Below, one piece after another: positions 24,839-32,629 of a stretch of DNA of 52,770 nt (position 1 is the stretch's first letter; each line of letters begins with the position of its first letter). The notes beneath the pieces were generated by a model. The model did no database searches. It had not been told where the DNA came from and saw only the letters and a program-made list of their open reading frames with translations. The stretch is from DASSTJ01 sp035707965 (GTDB lineage Bacteria > Actinomycetota > Actinomycetes > Actinomycetales > Angustibacteraceae). The DNA is taken from positions 1 through 52,770 of the forward strand of contig DASSTJ010000176.1 of NCBI GenBank assembly GCA_035707965.1. Reading direction: 5' to 3'. Both the position numbers and the translations under genes were made by a program.

Positions 24839-26217
24839 TGGTCCAGTGGCTGCTCGTTCTCCTCGGTGTCGCGCTGACGCTCGGGACCGCTCTCTTCGTC
24901 GCGGCGGAGTTCTCGTTCGTGGCGCTCGACCGCGCCGCCGTCGAGCGGTCCGTGGGCGCCGGCGACACCCGCTCGCACCGGGTCCTCGAGGCGCTGCGAC
25001 GGCTGTCGACCCAGCTGTCGGCCAGTCAGGTCGGCATCACGCTGACGACGCTTCTCGTCGGTTACCTCGTCCAGCCGAGTGTCGCCACGCTGCTGCAGTC
25101 ACCCTTGAGGGGGGTGGGGGCGAGCCCCGGTGTGGCGACATCGCTGTCCGTGGTGCTCGCCCTGGTGATCGCCACCATCTTCTCGATGGTCGTCGGCGAG
25201 CTCATCCCCAAGAACCTGGCGGTCGCCGAGCCGCTGCGGGTCGCTCAGGCGGTGGCGCTGCCCATGCGGCTGTTCGGTACCGGGTTCCGGCCGCTGATCG
25301 CGCTGCTCAACGGCAGCGCCAACTGGCTGCTGCACCGCCTCGGGGTCGAGCCGAAGGAGGAGCTCTCGGGGGCGCGCACCCCGCAGGAGCTCGCCTCCCT
25401 CGTCCGCCGGTCCGCCGAGGCGGGCACGCTCGACGTCGTCACGGCCCGCCTGGTGACCCGGTCCCTGCGCTTCGGGGACCGGACGGCGGAGGATGTCATG
25501 ACCCCGCGGCTGCGCTGCATCGTCGTGCACCGCGACGATCCGGCGTCCGACGTGGTGCGGCTCGCGCGCACGTCCGGCCACTCGCGCTTCCCCGTGGTGG
25601 ACGACGGCCTGGACGACGTCGTCGGCCTCGTGCACGTCAAGCGCGCTGTCGCCGTGCCGCACGAGCGGCGTGGGGACGTGCCGGCGGCCGCGCTGATGAC
25701 CGAGCCGGTCATGGTGCCGGAGACGGCCCGGCTCGAGCCCCTGCTCGCTCAGCTGCGCGAGTCCGGCCTGCAGCTCGCTGTCGTCGTCGACGAGTACGGT
25801 GGCACGTCCGGCGTCGTGACCCTCGAGGACGTCGTCGAGGAGATCGTCGGCGAGGTGGCCGACGAGCACGACCGCAACCGCGGTGCGGGACGACGCCTGC
25901 GTGACGGCACCTGGCTCGTGCCGGGGCTCTGGCGCCCGGACGAGGTGCGTGAGCGGGTCGGTGCCCCCGTCCCCGACGACCCGGCCTACGAGACGGTGGG
26001 CGGCTACGTCATGGCCGCGCTCGGCCGGGTGCCGGTGCGCGGTGACGAGGTGGCGCTCCCGTCCGGCACGCTGCGCGTGACCCGCATGGAGGGACGGCGG
26101 GTCGACCGCTTGCGGTGGGTGCCGGCCGGGGTGACGCCCCGGCTGCCCCCGACCGGCAGGGTCTCGCCGCGCCCGGACGACCGGTCGCCCGAAGGCGCCC
26201 CGCAGGAGCGGTCATGA
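24838..26217 (+). CDS. CNNM/CorC-family membrane protein with CBS pair (hemolysin-C type)
   Basis: The 459-residue protein has a DUF21/CNNM transmembrane domain (about 1-180, with AAEFSFVALDRAAVE and GELIPKNLAVAEPLR), a CBS pair (about 200-325, EDVMTPR, SRFPVVDDG, VVVDEYGGTSGVVTLEDVVEEIVGE) and a CorC_HlyC domain (about 340-425). A Pro/Arg-rich tail follows. This architecture is linked to magnesium or other divalent-cation export. The next gene is a paralogue that starts inside the stop codon (ATGA), so both are made together and may form a heterodimer. Confidence 0.93.
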   Translation: MVQWLLVLLGVALTLGTALFVAAEFSFVALDRAAVERSVGAGDTRSHRVLEALRRLSTQLSASQVGITLTTLLVGYLVQPSVATLLQSPLRGVGASPGVATSLSVVLALVIATIFSMVVGELIPKNLAVAEPLRVAQAVALPMRLFGTGFRPLIALLNGSANWLLHRLGVEPKEELSGARTPQELASLVRRSAEAGTLDVVTARLVTRSLRFGDRTAEDVMTPRLRCIVVHRDDPASDVVRLARTSGHSRFPVVDDGLDDVVGLVHVKRAVAVPHERRGDVPAAALMTEPVMVPETARLEPLLAQLRESGLQLAVVVDEYGGTSGVVTLEDVVEEIVGEVADEHDRNRGAGRRLRDGTWLVPGLWRPDEVRERVGAPVPDDPAYETVGGYVMAALGRVPVRGDEVALPSGTLRVTRMEGRRVDRLRWVPAGVTPRLPPTGRVSPRPDDRSPEGAPQERS

Positions 26218-27257
26218 GCACGGGACTGGCGCTCCTCGTCGCGCTGATGCTGCTGCTGGCGAACGCCTTCTTCGTCGGTGCGGAGTTCGCGGTCATGGCG
26301 GCGCGGCGGACCCAGATCGAGCCGCAGGCGCTGGCTGGTGCGCGTCGGGCCCGCACCACGTTGTGGGCGATGGAGCACGTGTCGACGATGCTTGCCGCGG
26401 CCCAGCTCGGCGTCACCGTGTGCTCTCTCGGCCTGGGCGCCGTGGCCGAGCCGGCGCTCGCCCACCTGCTGGCAGAGCCCTTCGCAGCGGCGGGGCTCTC
26501 CTCGGCGCTCGTGCACCCGGTCGCCTTCGTGCTGGCCCTGGCCGTGGTGGTGTACCTGCACGTCGTCGTGGGCGAGATGGTCCCGAAGAACCTGGCGCTC
26601 GCGGGGCCGGACCGGGCGGCCATGCTGCTCGCCCCGCCCCTCGTCTGGCTGTCGCGCGTCCTGCGGCCCATCATCTGGTCACTCAACGAGCTGGCCAACG
26701 GTGCGCTGCGGCTGATGGGCGTGCAGCCCAGGGACGAGGTGACGTCCACCTTCACGGCCGAGGAGGTCCAGTCGATCGTCGCGGTGTCGTGGCGCGAGGG
26801 GCTGCTCGAGCAGGGGCACGACCTCGTGCTCGGGGCGCTGGAGCTCAGCGGTCGGGATGCGGGAGACGTCGCCGTGGACCTCGACGACCTGGTGACGGTC
26901 CCGGTGGGCGCGACGCCCGCCGACGTCGAGAGGCTGGTGGCCCGTACCGGCTTCTCCCGCTTCCCGGTCGTGGACCCCTCGGGGGAGATCTCGGGGTACC
27001 TGCACCTGAAGGACATCCTGTACGCCGACGACGAGCGGCACTCGCAGCCGGTGCCGGCCAAGCGGATCCGGTCGATCGTCACGGTCCCCGCGGACGACGA
27101 CGTCGAGGACGTGCTGGCCGTGATGCAGCGGTCCGGCGCGCACCTGGCCCGTGTCGTCGACGAGGCCGGGGAGGTGCTCGGTGCGGTCTTCCTCGAGGAC
27201 GTGCTGGAGGAGCTGGTCGGCGAGGTCCGGGACGAGAGCCAGCGGCGCGCCGGCTGA
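26214..27257 (+). CDS. CNNM-family membrane protein with CBS pair, lacking the CorC domain
   Basis: This is the 347-residue paralogue of the preceding gene: a DUF21 domain with GAEFAVMAARRTQIE and GEMVPKNLALAGPDR, then a CBS pair (FSRFPVVDPSG, VDEAGEVLGAVFLEDVLEELVGEV). It stops shortly after the second CBS, so it lacks the CorC_HlyC domain found in its partner. Paired long and short CNNM genes are frequent in actinobacteria. It is coupled to its partner by an ATGA overlap and followed by a strong hairpin. Confidence 0.92.
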   Translation: MSTGLALLVALMLLLANAFFVGAEFAVMAARRTQIEPQALAGARRARTTLWAMEHVSTMLAAAQLGVTVCSLGLGAVAEPALAHLLAEPFAAAGLSSALVHPVAFVLALAVVVYLHVVVGEMVPKNLALAGPDRAAMLLAPPLVWLSRVLRPIIWSLNELANGALRLMGVQPRDEVTSTFTAEEVQSIVAVSWREGLLEQGHDLVLGALELSGRDAGDVAVDLDDLVTVPVGATPADVERLVARTGFSRFPVVDPSGEISGYLHLKDILYADDERHSQPVPAKRIRSIVTVPADDDVEDVLAVMQRSGAHLARVVDEAGEVLGAVFLEDVLEELVGEVRDESQRRAG

Positions 27258-27289
27258 CCGTCCGCCGGGGGCTCCCCGGCATGACGGTC
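27256..27289 (+). terminator. Terminator of the CNNM operon
   Basis: A two-part stem: outer GACCGTC/GACGGTC (27256-27262 with 27283-27289) and inner GCCGGGG/CCCCGGC (27264-27270 with 27274-27280), loop GCT. The left arm begins at the stop codon. Confidence 0.75.
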
Positions 27290-27356
27290 GTCACGTCTGC
27301 CGCGTAGCGGGACATTCCCGGGCGAGGGGGATTGCGGGACAGGGCCGGTTGTCGGC

Positions 27357-27362
27357 TAAGGT
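27357..27362 (+). promoter_or_regulatory. Possible -10 box of the M15 peptidase gene
   Basis: TAAGGT at 27357-27362 follows TTGCGG (27332-27337) by 19 bases. The leader would be about 57 bases and contains a GGAG site. Confidence 0.4.
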
Positions 27363-27425
27363 TCCGCACGTCCGCCTCTGATACATGCGCACCTGCCTGC
27401 CGACCGACGATGGAGCCTCCTGCCC

Positions 27426-28286
27426 GTGCCCTCTGAGCCCTCCGCGCGCTCGTCCGCGCGCGCAGCCGCCCACACGGGGGACTACCGGGGTCGTCGTCGC
27501 GTGAGCGACCAGCCGGCCGAGCCGACCGCCGCGTACCGGGGCCGTCACGCGGCTCCCCGCACGCAGCACTCCCGGTCCGCCGGTGCCGTCGTCGCCGTCG
27601 GCATCGTGGGGGTCGCGGGCATGCTCGCCCAGGCGCTGCCGGGGCAGGCGGGCCAGGCGGCGCAGGCGGCGACCCGCTCGGGCGACGCGGCGGCGTCGAA
27701 CCAGGCTGACGCCGGGAGTCATCAGCCGGCCACGGCGCTGGCTCCGTCGCGTGACATCGTCTCCGCCGTCCCCGCCCCGATCGTGGCGACCTCCCCGCGC
27801 ATGACAGCGGTGTCGCGGGCCAAGGAGCGGGCGCAGATGCCGGGCTGCCGGGCCAAGGGCATCACCACCGACTACGCGAACGGCAGGATCCCCGCCGACG
27901 AGCTGTGCACGCTGCCGTGGGACAAGCGGCACCGCCTGCGGGCCGACGCGGCGATCGCGCTGGCCGAGCTCGACGCCGCCTACAACGAGCACTTCGACAA
28001 GGACCTGTGCCTGACCGACTCCTACCGGTCCCTGGCGTCCCAGGTGAGCCTGGCCGCTCGTAAGCCGGGGCTCGCCGCGCGGCCGGGGTCGAGCGAGCAC
28101 GGCTGGGGCCTGGCGGTCGACCTCTGCGACGGCGGTGACGTCGCCGGCACGCCGGAGCACGACTGGTTGTTGAAGAACGCACCCGAGTTCGGCTGGGACA
28201 ACCCGGCGTGGGCTCGTCCGGGCGGATCACGTCCCGAGGCGTGGCACTGGGAGTACGTGGCGGGGGAGACCAGCCAGCAGAAGTAG
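27426..28286 (+). CDS. M15 family D-alanyl-D-alanine carboxypeptidase-like protein
   Basis: This is likely a cell-wall peptidase that trims D-Ala or related peptides. The 286 residues have a 50-residue Arg/Ser-rich cytoplasmic N-terminus, a membrane anchor or long signal segment (about 52-72), an Ala/Ser/Pro linker, and a VanY-type domain (about 135-280). The zinc motif is SSEHGWGLAVDLC (His225, Asp232), completed by EAWHWEY (Glu271, His274). The GTG start is favoured because the frame closes upstream. A tRNA gene follows 31 bases after the stop. Confidence 0.88.
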   Translation: MPSEPSARSSARAAAHTGDYRGRRRVSDQPAEPTAAYRGRHAAPRTQHSRSAGAVVAVGIVGVAGMLAQALPGQAGQAAQAATRSGDAAASNQADAGSHQPATALAPSRDIVSAVPAPIVATSPRMTAVSRAKERAQMPGCRAKGITTDYANGRIPADELCTLPWDKRHRLRADAAIALAELDAAYNEHFDKDLCLTDSYRSLASQVSLAARKPGLAARPGSSEHGWGLAVDLCDGGDVAGTPEHDWLLKNAPEFGWDNPAWARPGGSRPEAWHWEYVAGETSQQK

Positions 28287-28299
28287 GGCCCCAGGCTGG

Positions 28300-28305
28300 T
28301 AATCT
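28300..28305 (+). promoter_or_regulatory. -10 box of the tRNA-Arg gene
   Basis: TAATCT at 28300-28305 predicts a start about six bases before the mature tRNA 5' end. Confidence 0.55.
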
Positions 28306-28317
28306 TGGCCTGCCCGA

Positions 28318-28389
28318 GCCCCCGTAGCTCAGGGGATAGAGCGTCGCCCTCCGGAGGCGAAAGCGCAGGTTCGAATCCTGCCGGGGGCA
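28318..28389 (+). tRNA. tRNA-Arg (anticodon CCG)
   Basis: All stems fold: acceptor GCCCCCG/CGGGGGC, D stem GCTC/GAGC, anticodon stem TCGCC/GGCGA with loop CTCCGGA (anticodon CCG at 28351-28353), and T stem GCAGG/CCTGC around TTCGAAT. The discriminator base is A. The CCA end is not encoded. It reads CGG codons. argS lies 2.6 kb downstream; in many actinobacteria the two are near neighbours. Confidence 0.97.
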
Positions 28390-28405
28390 CACTGCCGGGG
28401 GCACA
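28378..28405 (+). repeat. Tandem 14-bp duplication of the tRNA 3' end
   Basis: CTGCCGGGGGCACA occurs at 28378-28391 (within the tRNA T stem, acceptor and end) and again directly at 28392-28405. A repeated tRNA 3' end is the usual trace of site-specific integration, although here the copies are adjacent, so slippage is an alternative. Confidence 0.8.
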
Positions 28406-28411
28406 CCTGAT

Positions 28412-28446
28412 CGTCCCGGGACACGCGTGACACGTGTCCCGGGACG
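28412..28446 (+). terminator. Terminator after tRNA-Arg
   Basis: Perfect 14-bp arms at 28412-28425 and 28433-28446 with a 7-base loop, 22 bases past the tRNA. Confidence 0.8.
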
Positions 28447-28475
28447 TCGTCGTCTCTGGCGAGTAGGTCGAGTCG

Positions 28476-29264
28476 GTGCTGGACGTGCGATCGGCCGCTG
28501 GTGAGCTGCTCCTGCTGATCAACACCGCTGACGACCCGGTGATCGAACGGATCCTCACGCCCCGCATCGCCCTGACCGTCGCCGAGCACCTCGCGTTCGA
28601 GCGACACCAGCACGTCCTCGTCGTCCTGGCCGACATGACGAGCTACGCCGAGGCGCTCCGCGAGGTGTCGGCCGCCCGTGGCGAGATGCCCGGCCGGCGC
28701 GCGTACCCGGGCAACCTCTACAGCGACCTGGCGTCGCTGTACGAGCGGTGCGGCCGCATCCGCGGGGCGACGGGCTCGGTGACCGTCCTGCCGGTGCTCA
28801 CGATGCCCGCCGGCGACATCACTCACCCCGTGCCGGACCTCACCGGTTACATCACCGAGGGTCAGATCGTGCTCGCGGCGGACGCCTACGCCCGCGGCAT
28901 CTTCCCGCCGATCGACCCGCTGTCCTCGCTGTCGCGGCTGATGCGCAGTGGCGCCGGCCCCGGGCGAACCCGTGACGACCACCTCGAGCTGGCCGCCCAG
29001 CTGCTGGCTGCGCTGTCCCGGGCGCGGCAGGTTGGCGAGCTCGCCGAGATCGTGGGTGCGGGCGCGCTCAGCGACACCGACCGGCTCTACCTCGACTTCG
29101 CCGACCAGTTCGAGCGACGGCTGGGCAACCAGCACCCGGGGGAGAAGCGAAGCCTCGACGAGACCCTCGACCGGTGCTGGGACGTCGTCACCACGCTGCC
29201 CCGGCGCGAGCTCACCATGCTGTCCACGAAGCTCCTCGACGCCTGTGCGCCGACTGGGAGGTGA
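28476..29264 (+). pseudogene. V/A-type ATPase subunit B, N-terminally truncated
   Basis: The 262 residues match the C-terminal half of the non-catalytic B subunit (NtpB/AtpB of V/A-type ATPases): NTADDPVIERILTPR, LADMTSYAEALREVSAAR, GRRAYPGNLYSDLASLYERCGRIRG in parts, HPVPDLTGYITEGQI, PPIDPLSSLSRLM and GALSDTDRLYLDFADQFE. Complete B subunits have about 460 residues; the first ~200, including the beta-barrel and the degenerate P-loop part, are missing. An in-frame TAG lies at 28464 and a tRNA terminator directly upstream. No A, C, E, F, I or K genes are nearby. A non-functional relic is the simplest reading. Confidence 0.9.
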
Positions 29265-29270
29265 GGTCCG

Positions 29271-29894
29271 GTGTCTCCGACGGTGAAGGTCCCACCGGGC
29301 CGTGCGGGCCGGATGTGGTTGCGACGCAGGCTCATGACCGCCGAACGCGGACGAGAGCAGCTCGACCGCAAGCTGCGCATCCTGATCCCGGAGCGGCAGC
29401 GGCTGGAGACCCGCGCCGCGCGCCGGCACGGGGAGTGGGCCGTCGCGTACGCCCAGGCGCAGACCTGGTTGCTGCGGGCGAGCCTGCTCGGGGGCCAGGA
29501 CGCCCTCCGCAGCGCCTCGGCACCACAGCTCGTGGACGTCACGGTGCTGTGGACGTCGGCGATGGGGCTCGCGTACCCCGAGGACGCCACGGTCTCCGCG
29601 GCCGGTCCGGACGCTCCCGTCCCGGCGGGCAACGCGGCGCTGGGGCCGGCGGCACGCGCATTCCGAGCCGCGCTGCTGGCGGGTTCTCGAGCGGCTGCGG
29701 CCGACGAGGCAGTGCGTCGCCTGGACGCCGAGATCGCTGTCACGCGACGACGGATGCGCGCCTTGGACAAGCACTGGCTGCCGTGGCTACGTGCCGAGAT
29801 CAGCGCGCTCGAGCTGACCCTCGAGCAGACCGAGCACGAGGACGTCATGCGCTTGCGCCGCAGCGTCCTGCGGCAAGGAGGGGGCCTGACGTGA
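29271..29894 (+). CDS. V/A-type ATPase subunit D
   Basis: The 207-residue protein has the features of the central-stalk D subunit: an N-terminal helix (GRMWLRRRLMTAERGREQLD), a variable middle, and a C-terminal helix (RRMRALDKHWLPWLRAEISALELTLEQ in parts, then DVMRLRRSV) that form the coiled-coil rotor. Length is normal, so this gene looks intact although the rest of the enzyme is absent. GTG 29271 has an AGGTGAGG site and lies 6 bases past the B fragment. The stop overlaps the next start (GTGA). It may persist only as an operon remnant. Confidence 0.85.
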   Translation: MSPTVKVPPGRAGRMWLRRRLMTAERGREQLDRKLRILIPERQRLETRAARRHGEWAVAYAQAQTWLLRASLLGGQDALRSASAPQLVDVTVLWTSAMGLAYPEDATVSAAGPDAPVPAGNAALGPAARAFRAALLAGSRAAAADEAVRRLDAEIAVTRRRMRALDKHWLPWLRAEISALELTLEQTEHEDVMRLRRSVLRQGGGLT

Positions 29895-30334
29895 TCTCTC
29901 GCATCATGCTCGCCGTGGACGACACGCCGGACTCGGTCGCGGCCGCCCGCGTCGCCGTCGACCTGGCAGCCGCGCTGCATGCCGCCCTGCGCGTCGTCCA
30001 CGTCGGGACCGACCACGCGCTCGACGCCGCCGTCACGCGAGCGGGGGGACGTGGAGCCGTCGGCGCGCGCCGAGCCGAGGCGGACGCCGCCGTCCTGGCG
30101 CGCGCCGTCGCCCTGGCGGCGGACGCGGGCGTCACGGCCGAGACCGACCTGCTCGCAGGCGACATCGGGCCGGCCGTGCTCGACGCCGCCTCCGGCTGGC
30201 CGGCCGACCTCGTCGTCCTCGGCAGGTCGGCACGCTCGGCCACCGGCGAGCCCTACATCGGCAGTCGCGCGCGTCACATCCTCGAGTTCGCCGAGCAGCC
30301 GGTGCTGGTCGTGCCACCGCGGCCTCACCGGTGA
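29891..30334 (+). CDS. Universal stress protein (UspA family)
   Basis: The 147-residue protein has a single Usp domain: MISRIMLAVDDTPDS, a helix with VAVDLAAALHAALRVVHVG, and the C-terminal GSRARHILEFAEQPVLVVP. Such proteins bind ATP or other adenine nucleotides. It overlaps the subunit D gene by four bases. Usp genes at the end of V/A-ATPase operons suggest a regulatory link to that enzyme, which this strain seems to have lost at this site. Confidence 0.87.
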   Translation: MISRIMLAVDDTPDSVAAARVAVDLAAALHAALRVVHVGTDHALDAAVTRAGGRGAVGARRAEADAAVLARAVALAADAGVTAETDLLAGDIGPAVLDAASGWPADLVVLGRSARSATGEPYIGSRARHILEFAEQPVLVVPPRPHR

Positions 30335-30402
30335 CAGTCGCTCTCACGGTCGGCTGCCCAGCTGACATCGGCCAACCACCCACCGCAGCGGTGCCCGACG
30401 CC

Positions 30403-30416
30403 TACCCTGGACGTCA
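30403..30416 (+). promoter_or_regulatory. -10 box of a leaderless transcript
   Basis: TACCCT at 30403-30408, seven bases, then the ATG at 30416. Confidence 0.6.
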
Positions 30417-30865
30417 TGGCAGAGGGGCTCAGCGGCGCACGTGCGCCTCGCCGCCGCCGGGCGGTGTCCTCGCTCCAGTCACCCCGGGTGCTGGTGTGCG
30501 ACGACAACGACTCGGTCCGGGCTCTCATCGTGATGAACCTCGAGCTCGAGGGCTACGACGTGCTCGAGGCCCGCGACGGCCAGGAGGCCCTCGACATCCT
30601 CAGCGACACCCACAGCCGGCTGCCGGACGTCGTGACGGTCGACGCGCTCATGCCTCGCCGGGACGGGTGGTGGACGGTGAACATGATCCGGATCGACCCG
30701 CGGCTGCAGCACCTGCCCGTCGTGATGGTCACGGCCTCGGTGCAGAGCCACCACCGGGCTCAGGCCGAGCAGGCCAGCGTGGACGCGTTCATCGCCAAGC
30801 CTTTCGACCCGGACGAGCTCGTGGCGATCGTCGGCGTTCTGGCCAGTGGCGGCCGCGTCCTCTGA
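30416..30865 (+). CDS. Stand-alone response regulator receiver protein
   Basis: The 149-residue protein has an Arg-rich N-terminal extension (about 22 residues) followed by one receiver domain: VLVCDDND, phospho-acceptor Asp76 (VDALMPRRDG), VTAS, and Lys128 (IAKPFDP). There is no output domain, so it probably acts by binding a partner protein. No kinase is adjacent. The conserved Met-Pro after Asp76 is present, although an Ala stands where Val or Met is usual. Confidence 0.9.
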   Translation: MAEGLSGARAPRRRRAVSSLQSPRVLVCDDNDSVRALIVMNLELEGYDVLEARDGQEALDILSDTHSRLPDVVTVDALMPRRDGWWTVNMIRIDPRLQHLPVVMVTASVQSHHRAQAEQASVDAFIAKPFDPDELVAIVGVLASGGRVL

Positions 30866-30878
30866 CCGCGCGCGCCCC

Positions 30879-30938
30879 ACTTCTGATGACTTCGCCACCT
30901 CTCCCGCGCTCTCAACCCGTGGCAAACGCATCAGAAGT
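30879..30938. repeat. Inverted repeat between receiver gene and argS
   Basis: ACTTCTGATG (30879-30888) pairs exactly with CATCAGAAGT (30929-30938). Inside, GCCAC (30894-30898) pairs with GTGGC (30919-30923). The long loop and symmetric internal loop differ from simple terminators. It lies just before the argS promoter. Confidence 0.7.
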
Positions 30939-30970
30939 CGGACGGTCACCGGGTGTCGTTCCCTCGCCGG

Positions 30971-30983
30971 TAGCCTGGGGCGG
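30971..30983 (+). promoter_or_regulatory. -10 box of a leaderless transcript (argS)
   Basis: TAGCCT at 30971-30976, six bases, then GTG at 30983. Confidence 0.6.
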
Positions 30984-32629
30984 TGACCCCCGACAAGCTG
31001 TCCCAGGCGATCCGCAGCGTCCTCACCGAGGCGGTCGAGAGCGGTGAGCTGACCGCTGCCGTGCCGGGCGAGGTGCGGGTGGAGCGACCGCGCAACCGGC
31101 AGCACGGGGACTGGTCGACGAACGTGGCGCTGCAGCTGGCCAAGGCTGCGGGCGTGCCCCCGCGCGACCTGGCCCAGCTCGTGGCGAAGCGGCTGGCCGA
31201 GGTGCCGGGCATCACGAGCGTGGACGTCGCCGGGCCGGGGTTCCTCAACATCGTCGTGGACGCGGCGGCGGCCGGCGAGCTCGCCCGGACGATCGTCGAG
31301 AGTGGCGGTCGGTACGGCGACAACGACGCGCTGTCCGGGCACGTCGTCAACCTCGAGTTCGTGTCCGCCAACCCGACCGGACCGCTGCACATCGGTCACA
31401 CCCGGTGGGCGGCGCTGGGCGACGCGCTCGGGAGGGTGCTCAGCGCGGCCGGCGCCGACGTGACGCGCGAGTTCTACGTCAACGACGCGGGTGCGCAGAT
31501 GGACCGCTTCGGCGCGTCGGTGCTCGCGCGCATGCACGGTGACGACGTGCCCGAGGACGGGTACCACGGTGAGTACGTCGTCGAGCTGGCGCAGAAGGTC
31601 CGCGCCGAGCTCGAGGCGCGCGGCGAGGACGCCGACCTGGCGGGCCTCGAGGAGGTGCGCGACCTCGCCTACCAGGCGCAGCTCGACGAGCTGCAGCAGG
31701 TGCTGGCCGACTTCGGCGTGCTGTTCGACGTCTGGTTCAGCGAGCGCACCCTGCACGACTCGGGCGCCGTGACGCAGGCGGTCGAACGCCTCCGCGAGCA
31801 AGGACACGTCTACGACTCCGAGGGCGCCGTGTGGCTGCGCACCACGGAGTTCGGCGACGACCGGGACCGGGTGCTCGTGCGGTCCGACGGCAGCACCACG
31901 TACTTCGCGGCCGACGCCGCCTACTACCTGAGCAAGAAGGACCGCGGTTTCGACGAGAAGGTCTACATGCTCGGAGCCGACCACCACGGCTACGTGGGTC
32001 GGCTCAAGGCGATCGCCGCCTGCGCCGGCGACGACCCCGAGCGCAGCATCGAGGTGCTCATCGGTCAGCTCGTCACGATCTCGGGGGCCCGGTTGAGCAA
32101 GCGGGCCGGCAACATCGTCGAGCTGAGGGACGTCGTGGCCTGGCTCGGCCGGGACGCCGTCCGGTACTCACTGGCCCGGTACCCGGCGGACTCGCCCATC
32201 ACGCTCGACCCTGACCTGCTGACGAAGCGCAGCAACGACAACCCGGTGTTCTACGTGCAGTACGCCCATGCTCGAACGTGCAACGTCACCCGGCTGGCGC
32301 TAGAGGACGGCGTCCGCACCGACGAGGGCTTCGACCCGTCGCTGCTCACGGACGAGACCGAGTCGGTGCTGCTCGCCACCCTCGGCGAGTTCCCGGGCGT
32401 CGTGGCAACCGCCGCCGAGCTGCGTGAGCCGCACCGCGTCGCCCGGTACCTGGAGAGCCTGGCCGCCGCTTACCACAAGTGGTACGACACCTGCCGGGTT
32501 CGGCCGATGGACGCGGACGAGCCCGTGACCGACCTGCACCGCACGCGGCTGCGGCTCAACGAGGCGACGCGGGTCGTGCTGGCTCGTGGTCTCGACCTGC
32601 TGGGCGTCAGCGCGCCGGAGCGCATGTAG
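30983..32629 (+). CDS. argS: Arginyl-tRNA synthetase
   Basis: It charges tRNA-Arg with arginine. The 548 residues contain the ArgS N-terminal tRNA D-loop-binding domain (about 1-90), a class I catalytic domain with HIGH at 136-139 (GPLHIGHTR), a KMSKS-like GARLSKRAGN, and a C-terminal anticodon-binding DALR domain beginning near VFYVQYAHAR. The end is the family's conserved LLGVSAPERM. The GTG is fixed by a leaderless -10 box. lysA starts within the stop codon (TAGTG), so argS-lysA are coupled, as in many actinobacteria. Confidence 0.97.
   Translation: MTPDKLSQAIRSVLTEAVESGELTAAVPGEVRVERPRNRQHGDWSTNVALQLAKAAGVPPRDLAQLVAKRLAEVPGITSVDVAGPGFLNIVVDAAAAGELARTIVESGGRYGDNDALSGHVVNLEFVSANPTGPLHIGHTRWAALGDALGRVLSAAGADVTREFYVNDAGAQMDRFGASVLARMHGDDVPEDGYHGEYVVELAQKVRAELEARGEDADLAGLEEVRDLAYQAQLDELQQVLADFGVLFDVWFSERTLHDSGAVTQAVERLREQGHVYDSEGAVWLRTTEFGDDRDRVLVRSDGSTTYFAADAAYYLSKKDRGFDEKVYMLGADHHGYVGRLKAIAACAGDDPERSIEVLIGQLVTISGARLSKRAGNIVELRDVVAWLGRDAVRYSLARYPADSPITLDPDLLTKRSNDNPVFYVQYAHARTCNVTRLALEDGVRTDEGFDPSLLTDETESVLLATLGEFPGVVATAAELREPHRVARYLESLAAAYHKWYDTCRVRPMDADEPVTDLHRTRLRLNEATRVVLARGLDLLGVSAPERM

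Noticed and set aside
23286..24968. 560-codon leftward open frame
   Set aside because: It is antisense to guaB1 and to the CNNM start; composition is typical of a shadow frame.
28392..28410. Second partial tRNA gene after tRNA-Arg
   Set aside because: Only the 3' 14 bases are repeated; no other tRNA part is present.
30331..31047. 238-codon rightward frame over the receiver gene
   Set aside because: It overlaps the receiver gene and argS start in another frame and has no motif.
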